Below, one piece after another: positions 55,374 through 63,719 of a stretch of 64,000 bases of DNA (position 1 is the stretch's first letter; each line of letters begins with the position of its first letter). The position numbers and the translations under genes are program-made. This DNA comes from Mycolicibacterium sp. CBMA 234 (GTDB lineage Bacteria; Actinomycetota; Actinomycetes; Mycobacteriales; Mycobacteriaceae): assembly GCF_009729415.1 (NCBI RefSeq), contig NZ_MPKW01000015.1, forward strand, positions 61,904-125,903. Reading direction: 5' to 3'. Below the pieces are notes generated by a model. That model made no database searches. It worked only from the letters and a program-made list of their open reading frames with translations, and had not been told where the DNA came from.

Positions 55374-56243
55374 ATGGCGAACTCCGGACCGTTCCCATCC
55401 TGGGACTCGTTTCCGAGCTGGGACTCACTCCCGAATTGGGACCCGTTCAAGTCGCTGGACACGCTGTCGTCGTTATGGACGTCGGCCGCGGGCAGCGCGC
55501 TGACCAGTGGCCCCGCCGGCGCCTACCAGAGCCTGTTCGACACGCTGCGCAAACAGGTGGTCGGCCGCCGGATGACCGTGAAGCTCAAATCCGGCGAGAT
55601 GACGCTGACGGTGACCGCCATCGACGCCGACCTCGACATCCGCAGCCTGTCGGTCGGGCAACTGGGCACCGTCTCCATCTCCGCGTCCGACATCGTTTGG
55701 AACGGTTGGCAATTCGACAAGGCCACCGCCGTGCTGCACAACGTGCACATCAAGCCGAGCAATACGCCGGTGCTCGTCGCTGCGCCGCTGGACCTCACGC
55801 TCGAGATGTCCACCAAGGCCCTCGACAAGATGATCGACAAGGCGTCGTCGCTCCCCGGCCGCGCCGCGCCGAAGCTGCTCGGCCGGATCGACGCAGGCGG
55901 TGTGGCCCAGATCCGTTGGGCACGAAGGCCTGACATCGGCCATGTCGAAGTCGATGCGAGCATCGACGGGTCCACACTGTTCGTGAAACCGCGGATGCTG
56001 GCCGTGCGCAAGGCGCGGTGGCACTTGCCAAACCGCTTACCCGCCTATCGAATTCAGCTTCGGCAGCTACCCCGCGAGCTCGCGCCGACGTCGGTCAGTT
56101 TCAGCCCGGAAACTCTCCAGATCACTGGACGGATGCCGCAGTGGCGGGTCGAGGTACCGCGGCGCCGCATCGAAGACGCCATCAACCAACTCAACCAGGT
56201 CGGCAAGTCGCTCAACCTGAGCTGGATGGGACGTCCGCAGTAA
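55374..56243 (+). CDS. DUF2993/LmeA-like protein
   Basis: A 289-aa protein. The N-terminus has tandem short repeats (FPSWDSFPSWDSLPNWDPFK) and no signal peptide. The body, with VVGRRMTVKLKSGEMTLTVT, VSISASDIVWNGWQFDKATA, LPAYRIQLRQLP and FSPETLQITGRMP, resembles the DUF2993 fold of mycobacterial envelope proteins such as LmeA. I am moderately sure. ATG 55374 is used. Confidence 0.6.
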   Translation: MANSGPFPSWDSFPSWDSLPNWDPFKSLDTLSSLWTSAAGSALTSGPAGAYQSLFDTLRKQVVGRRMTVKLKSGEMTLTVTAIDADLDIRSLSVGQLGTVSISASDIVWNGWQFDKATAVLHNVHIKPSNTPVLVAAPLDLTLEMSTKALDKMIDKASSLPGRAAPKLLGRIDAGGVAQIRWARRPDIGHVEVDASIDGSTLFVKPRMLAVRKARWHLPNRLPAYRIQLRQLPRELAPTSVSFSPETLQITGRMPQWRVEVPRRRIEDAINQLNQVGKSLNLSWMGRPQ

Positions 56244-56253
56244 CCCGCCGAAA

Positions 56254-57348
56254 CTAGTGCCCTGCGTTGCGTGCCAGGTCGATGGCGTACGACTTGACGA
56301 AGGTGCCGGCACTGGGCTCGCCGCGGCCGCATGACCCGTCGGATTCGCCGACGCGCTTGACCCATAGGTACGCGTCTGCGTGCGCTCCCGAGGTGTCAGT
56401 GGTGGGCGCTGCGCCCAACGCCCGGCCGTCGGGGTTACACCAGTACATCGGGTCGCCCTCGGCCGGCCCAGCGCCGTTGCGCGAGGTATCGATGACGTAG
56501 TGCGCGCCGTTGGTAAGCCCCGAAATCGCTTCGCCGTAGCCGGTTTCCTCACCGGTGGTGAAGTAGTTCGTCGTGTTGAGGCTGAACCCGCGCGCCTTGG
56601 CCACCCCGACGTCGTTGAGGCGGGAGGCCATGGTCTCGGCGCTCACCCAGCGCGAGTGCCCGGCGTCGATGTACACGGCCGCTGCCGGGTCGCGGGTGAG
56701 CGTATCGACGGCGTAACGGATCAGGTCGAAACGCTCCTGCCGCTGACCGCCCGACAGGCAGTCGGCCATGGCGAGCGCGTCGGGCTCGACGATGATCGCC
56801 GCCGGCGAGCCACCCAGGCCCGCCGCGACACCGTCGATCCACGCCCGGTAGCTATCAGCCGACCCGAAACCGCCCGCGGCGTAGCTGCCGCAGTCGCGGT
56901 GCGGGACGGCGTAGAGGACCAGGACGGGCGTCGCGCCGGCGGCGTTGGCCGCTCCAGTGAGTCCCGCGACGGTGCCGCCGACTGTCGAGGCCGGGAACGC
57001 CTGATCGAGCCAGTAGGCCTGCGGAGTGTTGGCGATGGCCGTCAGCTCGGCGCTGGGCGGGTCAGCGTGGTCCGCGGCAAGCTTGGCCTTGGAGATCGGG
57101 TCGGCGTAGAAGGGTCGGCCGGCAAGCGGGTTTCCACCGTCGACCAAACGGATCGCCGGGGCGTCGGCACGCGGCGCCGGATCGAGGGCAAGGCCCACGC
57201 TCGCGACGGCGGCAACAGCCAGGAAGGGAGCGGTCCAGCGGGCAACGACGCCAACAGCCGAAGAGATCACCTCAGGAAAATAGTTCGACTTGGTTAATAA
57301 ATGCCAATCGCGGGCCAAAGTTGGTGTGCGAGTGACCGAAGTGGCCAT
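56254..57348 (-). CDS. celA1: GH6 endoglucanase CelA1
   Basis: A 364-aa family GH6 cellulase closely resembling M. tuberculosis Rv0062 (CelA1). Seen are VLVLYAVPHRDCGSYAAGGF, IIVEPDALAMADCLSGGQRQ, YIDAGHSRWVSAETMASRLN and WCNPDGRALG. The hydrophobic stretch VARWTAPFLAVAAVASVGLA is a signal or anchor. The start may be 57348 or the internal GTG 57270 (VISSAVGVVARW), with neither having an obvious ribosome binding site. It cleaves beta-1,4-glucans, including mycobacterial biofilm cellulose. Confidence 0.9.
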   Translation of the reverse strand: MATSVTRTPTLARDWHLLTKSNYFPEVISSAVGVVARWTAPFLAVAAVASVGLALDPAPRADAPAIRLVDGGNPLAGRPFYADPISKAKLAADHADPPSAELTAIANTPQAYWLDQAFPASTVGGTVAGLTGAANAAGATPVLVLYAVPHRDCGSYAAGGFGSADSYRAWIDGVAAGLGGSPAAIIVEPDALAMADCLSGGQRQERFDLIRYAVDTLTRDPAAAVYIDAGHSRWVSAETMASRLNDVGVAKARGFSLNTTNYFTTGEETGYGEAISGLTNGAHYVIDTSRNGAGPAEGDPMYWCNPDGRALGAAPTTDTSGAHADAYLWVKRVGESDGSCGRGEPSAGTFVKSYAIDLARNAGH

Positions 57349-57378
57349 TGGCCACTGGTTTCACCTCACGGCCGGGGG

Positions 57379-59298
57379 CTAGACCTCCGGGATGCGCTCG
57401 GGGTGCAGCATTTCCGCGTACCGCAGCGGCTCGGGAATCCCGAACCCGTCGATCAAAACTTCGGCGTACGGACGCAGCTTGCGGCAGCGGTCGTTGATCG
57501 CGGAGGTGACGGCCTTCGCCCGGTCCATCGACAAGAAGCGGTGCTCGATGTACCAGGCCTTGTCCGCATCGATCACCGACAGCGCGTATAGGTCGCACAC
57601 GAGACCGAAGACTTTGCGGGCCTCGGGATCCGAGCATGCATCGATACCCGCGGCGAAAGACTCGAAAACGATGCGGTCGATGTGTGCCGACGCGGCATGC
57701 AGCACATGGTCCTGCACGGAGTTGAACGCGTCGAAGGCGCTCATCTCCTTGGCGTTGGCCTGCAACCGGCGGGCCACCGTCGAGAGCAGGTAGTCGGCCC
57801 GGTCGTCGAACATCTTCGCCTGGGTGCCGCGGTTGAAGAGGCTGCCCTCTTCCTCGTTGTCCTGACGAGTATCGAGCAGCGTCTGCATGAGGGTCTCGGT
57901 GCCCGTGCTCCTGCGCACGCGCTCGCGGGCCGTGCTGGTCGCGAACCTCACCCACTCGAACGGGCTCATACCCTTGATGTCGTCGGCGTAGTCGGTGAGC
58001 AGTTGCTTGGCCACCAACTGCGTCAGAACGTGGTTGTCGCCTTCGAAGGTGGTGAACACGTCGGTGTCCGCCTTGAGCGCGATGAGCCGGTTCTCCGCGA
58101 GATAGCCTGCGCCGCCGCAGGCTTCGCGACACTCTTGGATGGCGTGGGTCGCATGCCACGTCGCGGCGGCCTTGAGTCCGGCGGCCCGCGCCTCCAGTTC
58201 ACGCTGCACCTCGCCGTCGGGTTCGGCCACCGCATTCAGGTCATGCAGGTCCGATACCAACTCGTTCTGGGCGAACTGCAGCGCATAGGACTTCGCGATC
58301 AACGGCAGCAGCCGACGCTGGTGCACCAGGTAGTCCATGATCAGGACTTCTTGGTTGGACTTCGGGGCCTCGAACTGCCTGCGCTGCAACGCATACCGCG
58401 TCGCGATGTCCAGTGCGACACGGGCCGCGGCCGCAGCGCTGCCACCGACCGTCACGCGACCACGGATCAACGTGCCCAGCATGGTGAAGAACCGCCGGTT
58501 GGGGTTCTCGATGGGCGACGTGTACGTCCCGTCCTCCGCGACGTCGCCGTACCGGTTGAGCAGGTTCTCGCGCGGGATCCGGACGTGGTCAAACTGGATG
58601 CGCCCGTTGTCCACGCCCGGCAGACCGCCCTTGTAATGACAGTCCGACGTCCGGATGCCAGGCAGGTCGTTCCCGTACTCGTCGCGCAGCGGCACCATGA
58701 AGCAGTGCACGCCGTGGTTCTGGCCGTTGGTGATGAGCTGCGCGAAAACCGCTGACACCTGGGCTGATTCGGCCGCACCGCCGATGTAGTCCTTGCGGGC
58801 GGTGCGGGTGGGCGAATCGATGACGAATTCGTGCGAGGTCGGATCGTAGGTGGCCGTCGTCTCCAGGGACTGGACGTCACTGCCGTGTCCGGTCTCGGTC
58901 ATGCCGAAGCACCCGACCAGATCCAGGTCGATGGCCTTGCGCACATACGCCTCGTGGTGACGTTCCGTCCCCAGGTTGTCGATGGCACCGCCGAACAGAC
59001 CCCACTGCACTCCGGCCTTGACCATCAGCGACAGGTCGCTCATGGCCAGCATCTCGATGCGGGAGATGGTGGCGCCCGCATCCCCGTTCCCACCATGACC
59101 CTTGGCGAACGCGTCTTCAGCGGCGCCCCGCGATGCCATGTACTTCATCTGTTCGGTGACCTTGGCCCGGGCCACCGCAGTGTCCGGGGTGTAGTGCGGC
59201 TTGAACAGATCAGCGGAAAGCTCTTGCCGGATACGGTCTTTCACCTCGCGCCAACGTCCATCAAGGGCGTAGCGCAGATGTTCGGCGGTCGTCGTCAC
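57379..59298 (-). CDS. Acyl-CoA oxidase/dehydrogenase-like flavoprotein
   Basis: A 639-aa member of the long acyl-CoA oxidase-type branch, with a full ACOX-like C-terminal half. Seen are VGCFGMTETGHGSDVQSLET, KDYIGGAAESAQVSAVFAQL, GTLIRGRVTVGGSAAAAARV and ECREACGGAGYLAENRLIAL, then TFEGDNHVLTQ with the catalytic Glu. GTG 59298 follows GGAGGGG. It is the last gene of the four-gene operon with P450 and dioxygenase; 49 bp after the P450. Confidence 0.92.
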   Translation of the reverse strand: MTTTAEHLRYALDGRWREVKDRIRQELSADLFKPHYTPDTAVARAKVTEQMKYMASRGAAEDAFAKGHGGNGDAGATISRIEMLAMSDLSLMVKAGVQWGLFGGAIDNLGTERHHEAYVRKAIDLDLVGCFGMTETGHGSDVQSLETTATYDPTSHEFVIDSPTRTARKDYIGGAAESAQVSAVFAQLITNGQNHGVHCFMVPLRDEYGNDLPGIRTSDCHYKGGLPGVDNGRIQFDHVRIPRENLLNRYGDVAEDGTYTSPIENPNRRFFTMLGTLIRGRVTVGGSAAAAARVALDIATRYALQRRQFEAPKSNQEVLIMDYLVHQRRLLPLIAKSYALQFAQNELVSDLHDLNAVAEPDGEVQRELEARAAGLKAAATWHATHAIQECREACGGAGYLAENRLIALKADTDVFTTFEGDNHVLTQLVAKQLLTDYADDIKGMSPFEWVRFATSTARERVRRSTGTETLMQTLLDTRQDNEEEGSLFNRGTQAKMFDDRADYLLSTVARRLQANAKEMSAFDAFNSVQDHVLHAASAHIDRIVFESFAAGIDACSDPEARKVFGLVCDLYALSVIDADKAWYIEHRFLSMDRAKAVTSAINDRCRKLRPYAEVLIDGFGIPEPLRYAEMLHPERIPEV

Positions 59299-59347
59299 AA
59301 GCGTCCCCTCCATCGCACGGTCGCGTGTTGACGACCGAATGGTCCAA

Positions 59348-60661
59348 CTAGCGTTCGATGCTGATGCCGTACAAATCGATACTGTGCGGCAGTGACTTCT
59401 GCGGGTTCAGGGTAGCCCCACGCAGCACCGGTGTGGATCCGTTCACGACGTGCGCCAGGAAGGCTTGCCCGAGGAACACCGACAGACCGGCGCCCGGGCA
59501 ACCCTGCGGACCGTGGCTGAAGAAGTTGTACGACCAGTCACTCCCGGCGTCACCGCTGACCCATTCACCTGGCGAAAAGCGATCGGCGTAGGGGATCCGG
59601 TCGCGGTTCCGATGATTGAACACGTTGTAGATGAGGACCTGTTTTCCTTCCGGCAGCACAGCACCACTCGGGAACTCAATATCCCGCGTGGCGACGCGGC
59701 CGAACAACCCGGTCGTCGGCCACAGTCGCATGGTGTCGAGCAGACACCCGCCGAGATACTTCAGCGAGGCGATGCCCTGCCCCGAGTTGATGTCGGCCGA
59801 GGCCATTTCCGCGCGGACCTCTCGCATGTTCTCGGCATGTGTGGACAGCACTGCCAATGTCCGAAAAGCGTTGGCCGCCAGCGTGTCCCCCATCGCGAAC
59901 AGCCAGTGAATCACCTGGCTGGCCGGGCTCGCGTCCCCCGGAGGGGCGGTTTCGGCGATGAGCGCGGCCAGACTGCCCGGCTCCGGGTCCACCAGGTAGG
60001 ACTCGATGTGCGCGACGAACTCCGGATACCCGGGTGCCGGCTCGCCCGGCATCCCGTTACCCGCCGACATCAGCTCACTGAGCTGCGAGGTGAGGCGGGC
60101 GTCGTCGGCGGCCTTGTTGCCGAACACCACACTGCGCGTCAGACGCTGGAAGGCCGCATTCCAACCCGACCACTGCAGGGCCCCGGAACCGAGACTCTCC
60201 ACCGCCTGCGCGACCTTCTCCACAAACGCCTGTGCCAACCGGTGCACCGGGTGTCCGGTGTCCAGGACCGCCTCGGCGAACCGGCGCCGGTCCTCCCACG
60301 GCTGGCCCCGCGAGATGGTCAGCGCATCCGGCTGAAAAGCCGCCATTCCCTCGCGCTTTGGCTTCGGGTCAGAAGCGAACGGATCAGGCGAACCGCCCAG
60401 CACGAACTCAAGGTCATCGGGATGGTGCACCAGCAGCGCTTCGTCGGCGACGACCCGGACGTAGAACGGGCTGGGACCGTAACTGCGCACCATGCCCTCG
60501 ACGAGCTGGTACCCGAGATAGTCCGAACTCAGCCCAGATGCGATGCGGGTAGGCAACTCTCGCTTGTTGAACAGTCCCTGCAGGACGTTCGGGACACCAA
60601 TCTGGGCGGTGAACCGAACGCCTTCGACGATTGATGCGTGCGGGAAATCCTCGGCCATCAT
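59348..60661 (-). CDS. Cytochrome P450, with DTMR in place of ExxR
   Basis: A 437-aa P450. The haem loop is FSHGPQGCPGAGL (Cys388), and the I-helix acid-alcohol pair is AMGDTLAANAF (Asp259-Thr260). The K-helix that normally carries ExxR reads LLDTMRLWPTTG, so Glu is replaced by Asp309 (Arg312 kept), which is rare. The gene follows the dioxygenase gene by three bases, so both are co-translated. It may act on the hydroperoxide made by that enzyme (inference). Confidence 0.92.
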   Translation of the reverse strand: MMAEDFPHASIVEGVRFTAQIGVPNVLQGLFNKRELPTRIASGLSSDYLGYQLVEGMVRSYGPSPFYVRVVADEALLVHHPDDLEFVLGGSPDPFASDPKPKREGMAAFQPDALTISRGQPWEDRRRFAEAVLDTGHPVHRLAQAFVEKVAQAVESLGSGALQWSGWNAAFQRLTRSVVFGNKAADDARLTSQLSELMSAGNGMPGEPAPGYPEFVAHIESYLVDPEPGSLAALIAETAPPGDASPASQVIHWLFAMGDTLAANAFRTLAVLSTHAENMREVRAEMASADINSGQGIASLKYLGGCLLDTMRLWPTTGLFGRVATRDIEFPSGAVLPEGKQVLIYNVFNHRNRDRIPYADRFSPGEWVSGDAGSDWSYNFFSHGPQGCPGAGLSVFLGQAFLAHVVNGSTPVLRGATLNPQKSLPHSIDLYGISIER

Positions 60662-60664
60662 TCA

Positions 60665-62473
60665 TCAGCCCCAGGGCAGGTAGGCGCGGACAGAGTCGGC
60701 CAGCTGCACCACCGGGTTCTTCTTCCCCGGCACCGGCGCACCCAACTTCGGCCACGGCGCGAACACCCGCTCGACGTCGCCGATCACTGGCTCCAGCTCC
60801 GGATAGTGGCGCAGCATAACGTCTTTCATGGTGTTGTTGTTCACCCAATCGAACCCGACCTGGGTGTACGTTTCCGGCTTGAAGTCGTTGGTGAAGAACC
60901 GGTCGCTCTTGAGCCGGCGCGATGCCATCAGGATGAAGATGCGGAATGCGGTGTCCGAGAAGCCGAATCCCTTCGGCGGCTGCTCAGCCTGCATACCGAT
61001 CTGCAGGTCGACGGCGTCGACGTCACCGTTGTAGACCTCGTTGATCTCCCGCGCCCACTGCTTGTTCGGGGTGATGTCGTCGATGGTCTTGCGGCGCGGC
61101 ATCCTCAGCGCTTCACGGAAGTCGTTGTAGCGCGGCACCCCTCGTTCCCGGTCGCGCACGATGTCCAGGGTGGCCAGGTCGGTGACCTGGCCGTCGACGC
61201 GGGTGAGGTTGCGGAGAGCGTTCGGGTAGTTGTGCAGGCACACCGCGCCCGCACTCGCCAAGCCGAACGAGTACCACATGTCGCCCATCTGGATCTTGTC
61301 CATGAAGTCACGTGTGTAGCTGCCCTGCAGCTGGGTGAAGTCCGCCTTGACCAGGTGCTCGCCGGACTCCAACGAGAAGAAGTTCCAGTCGTCGGGGATC
61401 AGCGGGTGCATGCGGTAGACGGAAACGAACTCCTCGGTCAGCGAGAACGACGCCGCGTGATGATCTGTCGACGATCCGACGACGCCCGAGAGAGCTTCGC
61501 TGTCACCGATGCGGCCGATCCTGTCGCGGAACGTTTCACCAAGTGCGCCATACCAGTTCGCGTTCATGCCGATCTGCAGCGCTGGGTGGCGCAGCACACA
61601 AGGGGTCCACTCCACCGTGTGAATCTTGGCGATCAGCGCTGAGACGACAAGCACGCCGATCTCGAAGAGCCGCTGGTCATCAAAGCTCGGGTAGGCCTTC
61701 TTGAGCGCATCGCAGACGGCGTTGTGCTCGCGCGCAAACATGGTGTGCAGCAAGCCGGTTCCGACCCAGTAGTTCTCTTTCATCCCGGTCAGATCGATGC
61801 CCGGGATGTCGCTCTCCGGGAGACGGCCATTCGAGTCGACCTTCACCTTGCCGTCGACGAAGGTGCGGATCTCCGACTGGCGTTCCTTGCCGCTGCCGTA
61901 GACCTGGGAACCATCCCACCAGTGTGTCTCCGCATTGGCGAAAACCGGTGCGGGACAACCATCGGCGATCTCGCCACGGAGCGGGATGGTGCACCGAATC
62001 TTCATCGGGTTCTCGGGGAACTGATCATCGGCGCTCAGCGGAATGTCGATGGTCTTGTCCGCCACACCGTCGCCGTGGAAGAACCAGTTGTGGTTCTCGA
62101 ACTGCAACCACGAGGCGGCCAGCGCGTTGATGATGCCGGCCGGCTTGAAGTCGTCGCGCGCCATCAGCTTGCGGCTGATCACGCGTGGGTCCGGCTTGAG
62201 GAGTCGCTTGACGTCGGTGACGGTCATCGACAGCGGCACGTTGCGTCCGAAGCCCGTGCCCTTGGCGCCCATGTGCGGGTCTTCGAGGTCGTTCCAGGTG
62301 CCGTCAGGCTGACGGGAGCGGCGCACCTCATCGTTGGGTTGGCCGAGGTCGTCGGACGGCCGCATGCCATACGCCTCGTACAGGTTGTGCTCACGGAGCT
62401 CGTCGCGGGTCTTCGACAGTGCGTTCAGCTGTAGGAGCAGAGAGGGGTATTCGTGCCACTGGGACGGAATCAT
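60665..62473 (-). CDS. Haem peroxidase/cyclooxygenase-alpha-dioxygenase-like fatty-acid dioxygenase
   Basis: A 602-aa protein of the animal haem peroxidase superfamily. The distal His lies in WLQFENHNWFFHGDG (His128), WWDGSQVYGS and REHNAVCDAL follow, and the proximal His is in SVYRMHPLIPDDW (His356). Tyr353, three residues before it, is at the place of the catalytic tyrosine of cyclooxygenases and alpha-dioxygenases; this separates it from plain peroxidases. The sequence most resembles plant alpha-dioxygenases. There is no signal peptide or membrane helix. It precedes the P450 gene by three bases and follows a small unknown gene by 59 bp. Confidence 0.88.
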   Translation of the reverse strand: MIPSQWHEYPSLLLQLNALSKTRDELREHNLYEAYGMRPSDDLGQPNDEVRRSRQPDGTWNDLEDPHMGAKGTGFGRNVPLSMTVTDVKRLLKPDPRVISRKLMARDDFKPAGIINALAASWLQFENHNWFFHGDGVADKTIDIPLSADDQFPENPMKIRCTIPLRGEIADGCPAPVFANAETHWWDGSQVYGSGKERQSEIRTFVDGKVKVDSNGRLPESDIPGIDLTGMKENYWVGTGLLHTMFAREHNAVCDALKKAYPSFDDQRLFEIGVLVVSALIAKIHTVEWTPCVLRHPALQIGMNANWYGALGETFRDRIGRIGDSEALSGVVGSSTDHHAASFSLTEEFVSVYRMHPLIPDDWNFFSLESGEHLVKADFTQLQGSYTRDFMDKIQMGDMWYSFGLASAGAVCLHNYPNALRNLTRVDGQVTDLATLDIVRDRERGVPRYNDFREALRMPRRKTIDDITPNKQWAREINEVYNGDVDAVDLQIGMQAEQPPKGFGFSDTAFRIFILMASRRLKSDRFFTNDFKPETYTQVGFDWVNNNTMKDVMLRHYPELEPVIGDVERVFAPWPKLGAPVPGKKNPVVQLADSVRAYLPWG

Positions 62474-62532
62474 TGTGTCGCCGTTTCCTTTTCGAAGTTC
62501 TGTCGGTAGTCGTCGGGTGAATTCGAGGTCCG

Positions 62533-63183
62533 TCAGCGAGGTGTGCGCAGCGCGAAGTATCCAATCTTGCTGTACCGGTCAGACCCGGTGTTGAACAGAA
62601 TTTTTCCGAGGTAGACGCCGGGGACGAGCTCCACCAATTCGTCGCGAATACTGCGAATCACCAAGCGCGGGTTGGATTCCACGTTGGCGTAGTCGATGAC
62701 CATGACCTGGCGATCGGGGTCGTCTTTGCCGGCTTCGACGTACGTGGCGAAGTCGAAGGCAAGTTTGCCGGACTCGGCGTCACGCATGGAGTACAGCGGC
62801 CACAACAGTTTGCCCACCAGTCCGGTACTGCGGGTCAGCCGATTGTCGCCGGTGCCTGCCTCCGAATCGAAGCGTTTGCCCTGCCAGGGCATCCACAAGG
62901 CCGTGACGGCCCGCGTCACGGTGTCGAGGGCCGGGTTGGTGGTCGTCATGACGAGGACCCCCTCGGTCGGGCCATCCAGATCGACGGGCGGCGTGCCCAG
63001 TCGGAAGAGGGCATTGAGCTGCGCCTCGGCTGAATCGGAGTCGTTGTCCGCCAACGTCGACAGCTCGACGATCCAGCTCCACGCCGAGTCGACGGCCCCG
63101 GCTTGCCCTTCCGATGCCGATCTTCGCAACCACTCCAGCCGGTCATCCGCAGCAGAATCCGCCGCGGTCCCCTGTTCGCTCAT
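62533..63183 (-). CDS. Unknown protein, first gene of the dioxygenase-P450 operon
   Basis: A 216-aa soluble protein beginning MSEQGTAADSAADDRLEWLR. After a helical N-terminus the rest looks beta-strand-rich and lipocalin-like (TEGVLVMTTTNPALDTVTRA, SGKLAFDFATYVEAGKDDPD, DELVELVPGVYLGKILFNTG, KIGYFALRTPR). I recognise no family. ATG 63183 is preferred to GTG 63192. It is upstream of the dioxygenase in the same direction, so it may bind or process the same lipid (inference). Confidence 0.65.
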   Translation of the reverse strand: MSEQGTAADSAADDRLEWLRRSASEGQAGAVDSAWSWIVELSTLADNDSDSAEAQLNALFRLGTPPVDLDGPTEGVLVMTTTNPALDTVTRAVTALWMPWQGKRFDSEAGTGDNRLTRSTGLVGKLLWPLYSMRDAESGKLAFDFATYVEAGKDDPDRQVMVIDYANVESNPRLVIRSIRDELVELVPGVYLGKILFNTGSDRYSKIGYFALRTPR

Positions 63184-63493
63184 CGGCACCATTCCCGTTG
63201 GATTACGAGCACTCGCGGAGGATGATAGTGATCTACGCCACTCTTTGGGGGCATTTCGCGCGCCGTCAGGCGCTTGCCACCCAAGCCGCCAGTGGGCTTG
63301 CTGAGCTTGACTTTGCGCGGGCCAGAAATTGAGTCCGCGCTAGACGATTTCGTCGACTGAGCGTGCCGGATCGGTTGGTCCTGCCGAATCCGCCATCGTC
63401 CCGCAGTCCAGTTCGAGCCCCTACCGTGGTCGGACATAAAGATCAGTCCTCGGCGCGATGTCTGCCGTCGGGCTAATTCGTAGCGTCGATGGC
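63184..63493. promoter_or_regulatory. Divergent intergenic region holding the operon promoter
   Basis: 310 bases between the divergent first operon gene and a small hypothetical gene. No convincing gene, hairpin or operator is seen. Confidence 0.4.
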
Positions 63494-63703
63494 ATGACTC
63501 AAGCACACGTCCCGGCTCCCGCGGCAATGATGCGGGAGTGGCTACACCACAACACGCAGCAGTTCGCCGAAGCGCTCAGCGCCGCCGGCCTCTGGGTACG
63601 AACCCGCACCCAGTGGCCACAGCATCCTGCCGACTATTACCCGCCACGGCGCGAAGAATCCTTTGAAGAGGCCGCCATGGCCCGCGAGATGTATCGGCTT
63701 TAA
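63494..63703 (+). CDS. Small hypothetical protein
   Basis: A 69-aa protein starting at ATG 63494 (MTQAHVPAPAAMMREWLHHN), soluble and charged (PPRREESFEEAAMAREMYRL). There is no strong ribosome binding site and I recognise no family; it could be a false prediction. Confidence 0.4.
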   Translation: MTQAHVPAPAAMMREWLHHNTQQFAEALSAAGLWVRTRTQWPQHPADYYPPRREESFEEAAMAREMYRL

Positions 63704-63719
63704 CGGCCGAACGTGACCG

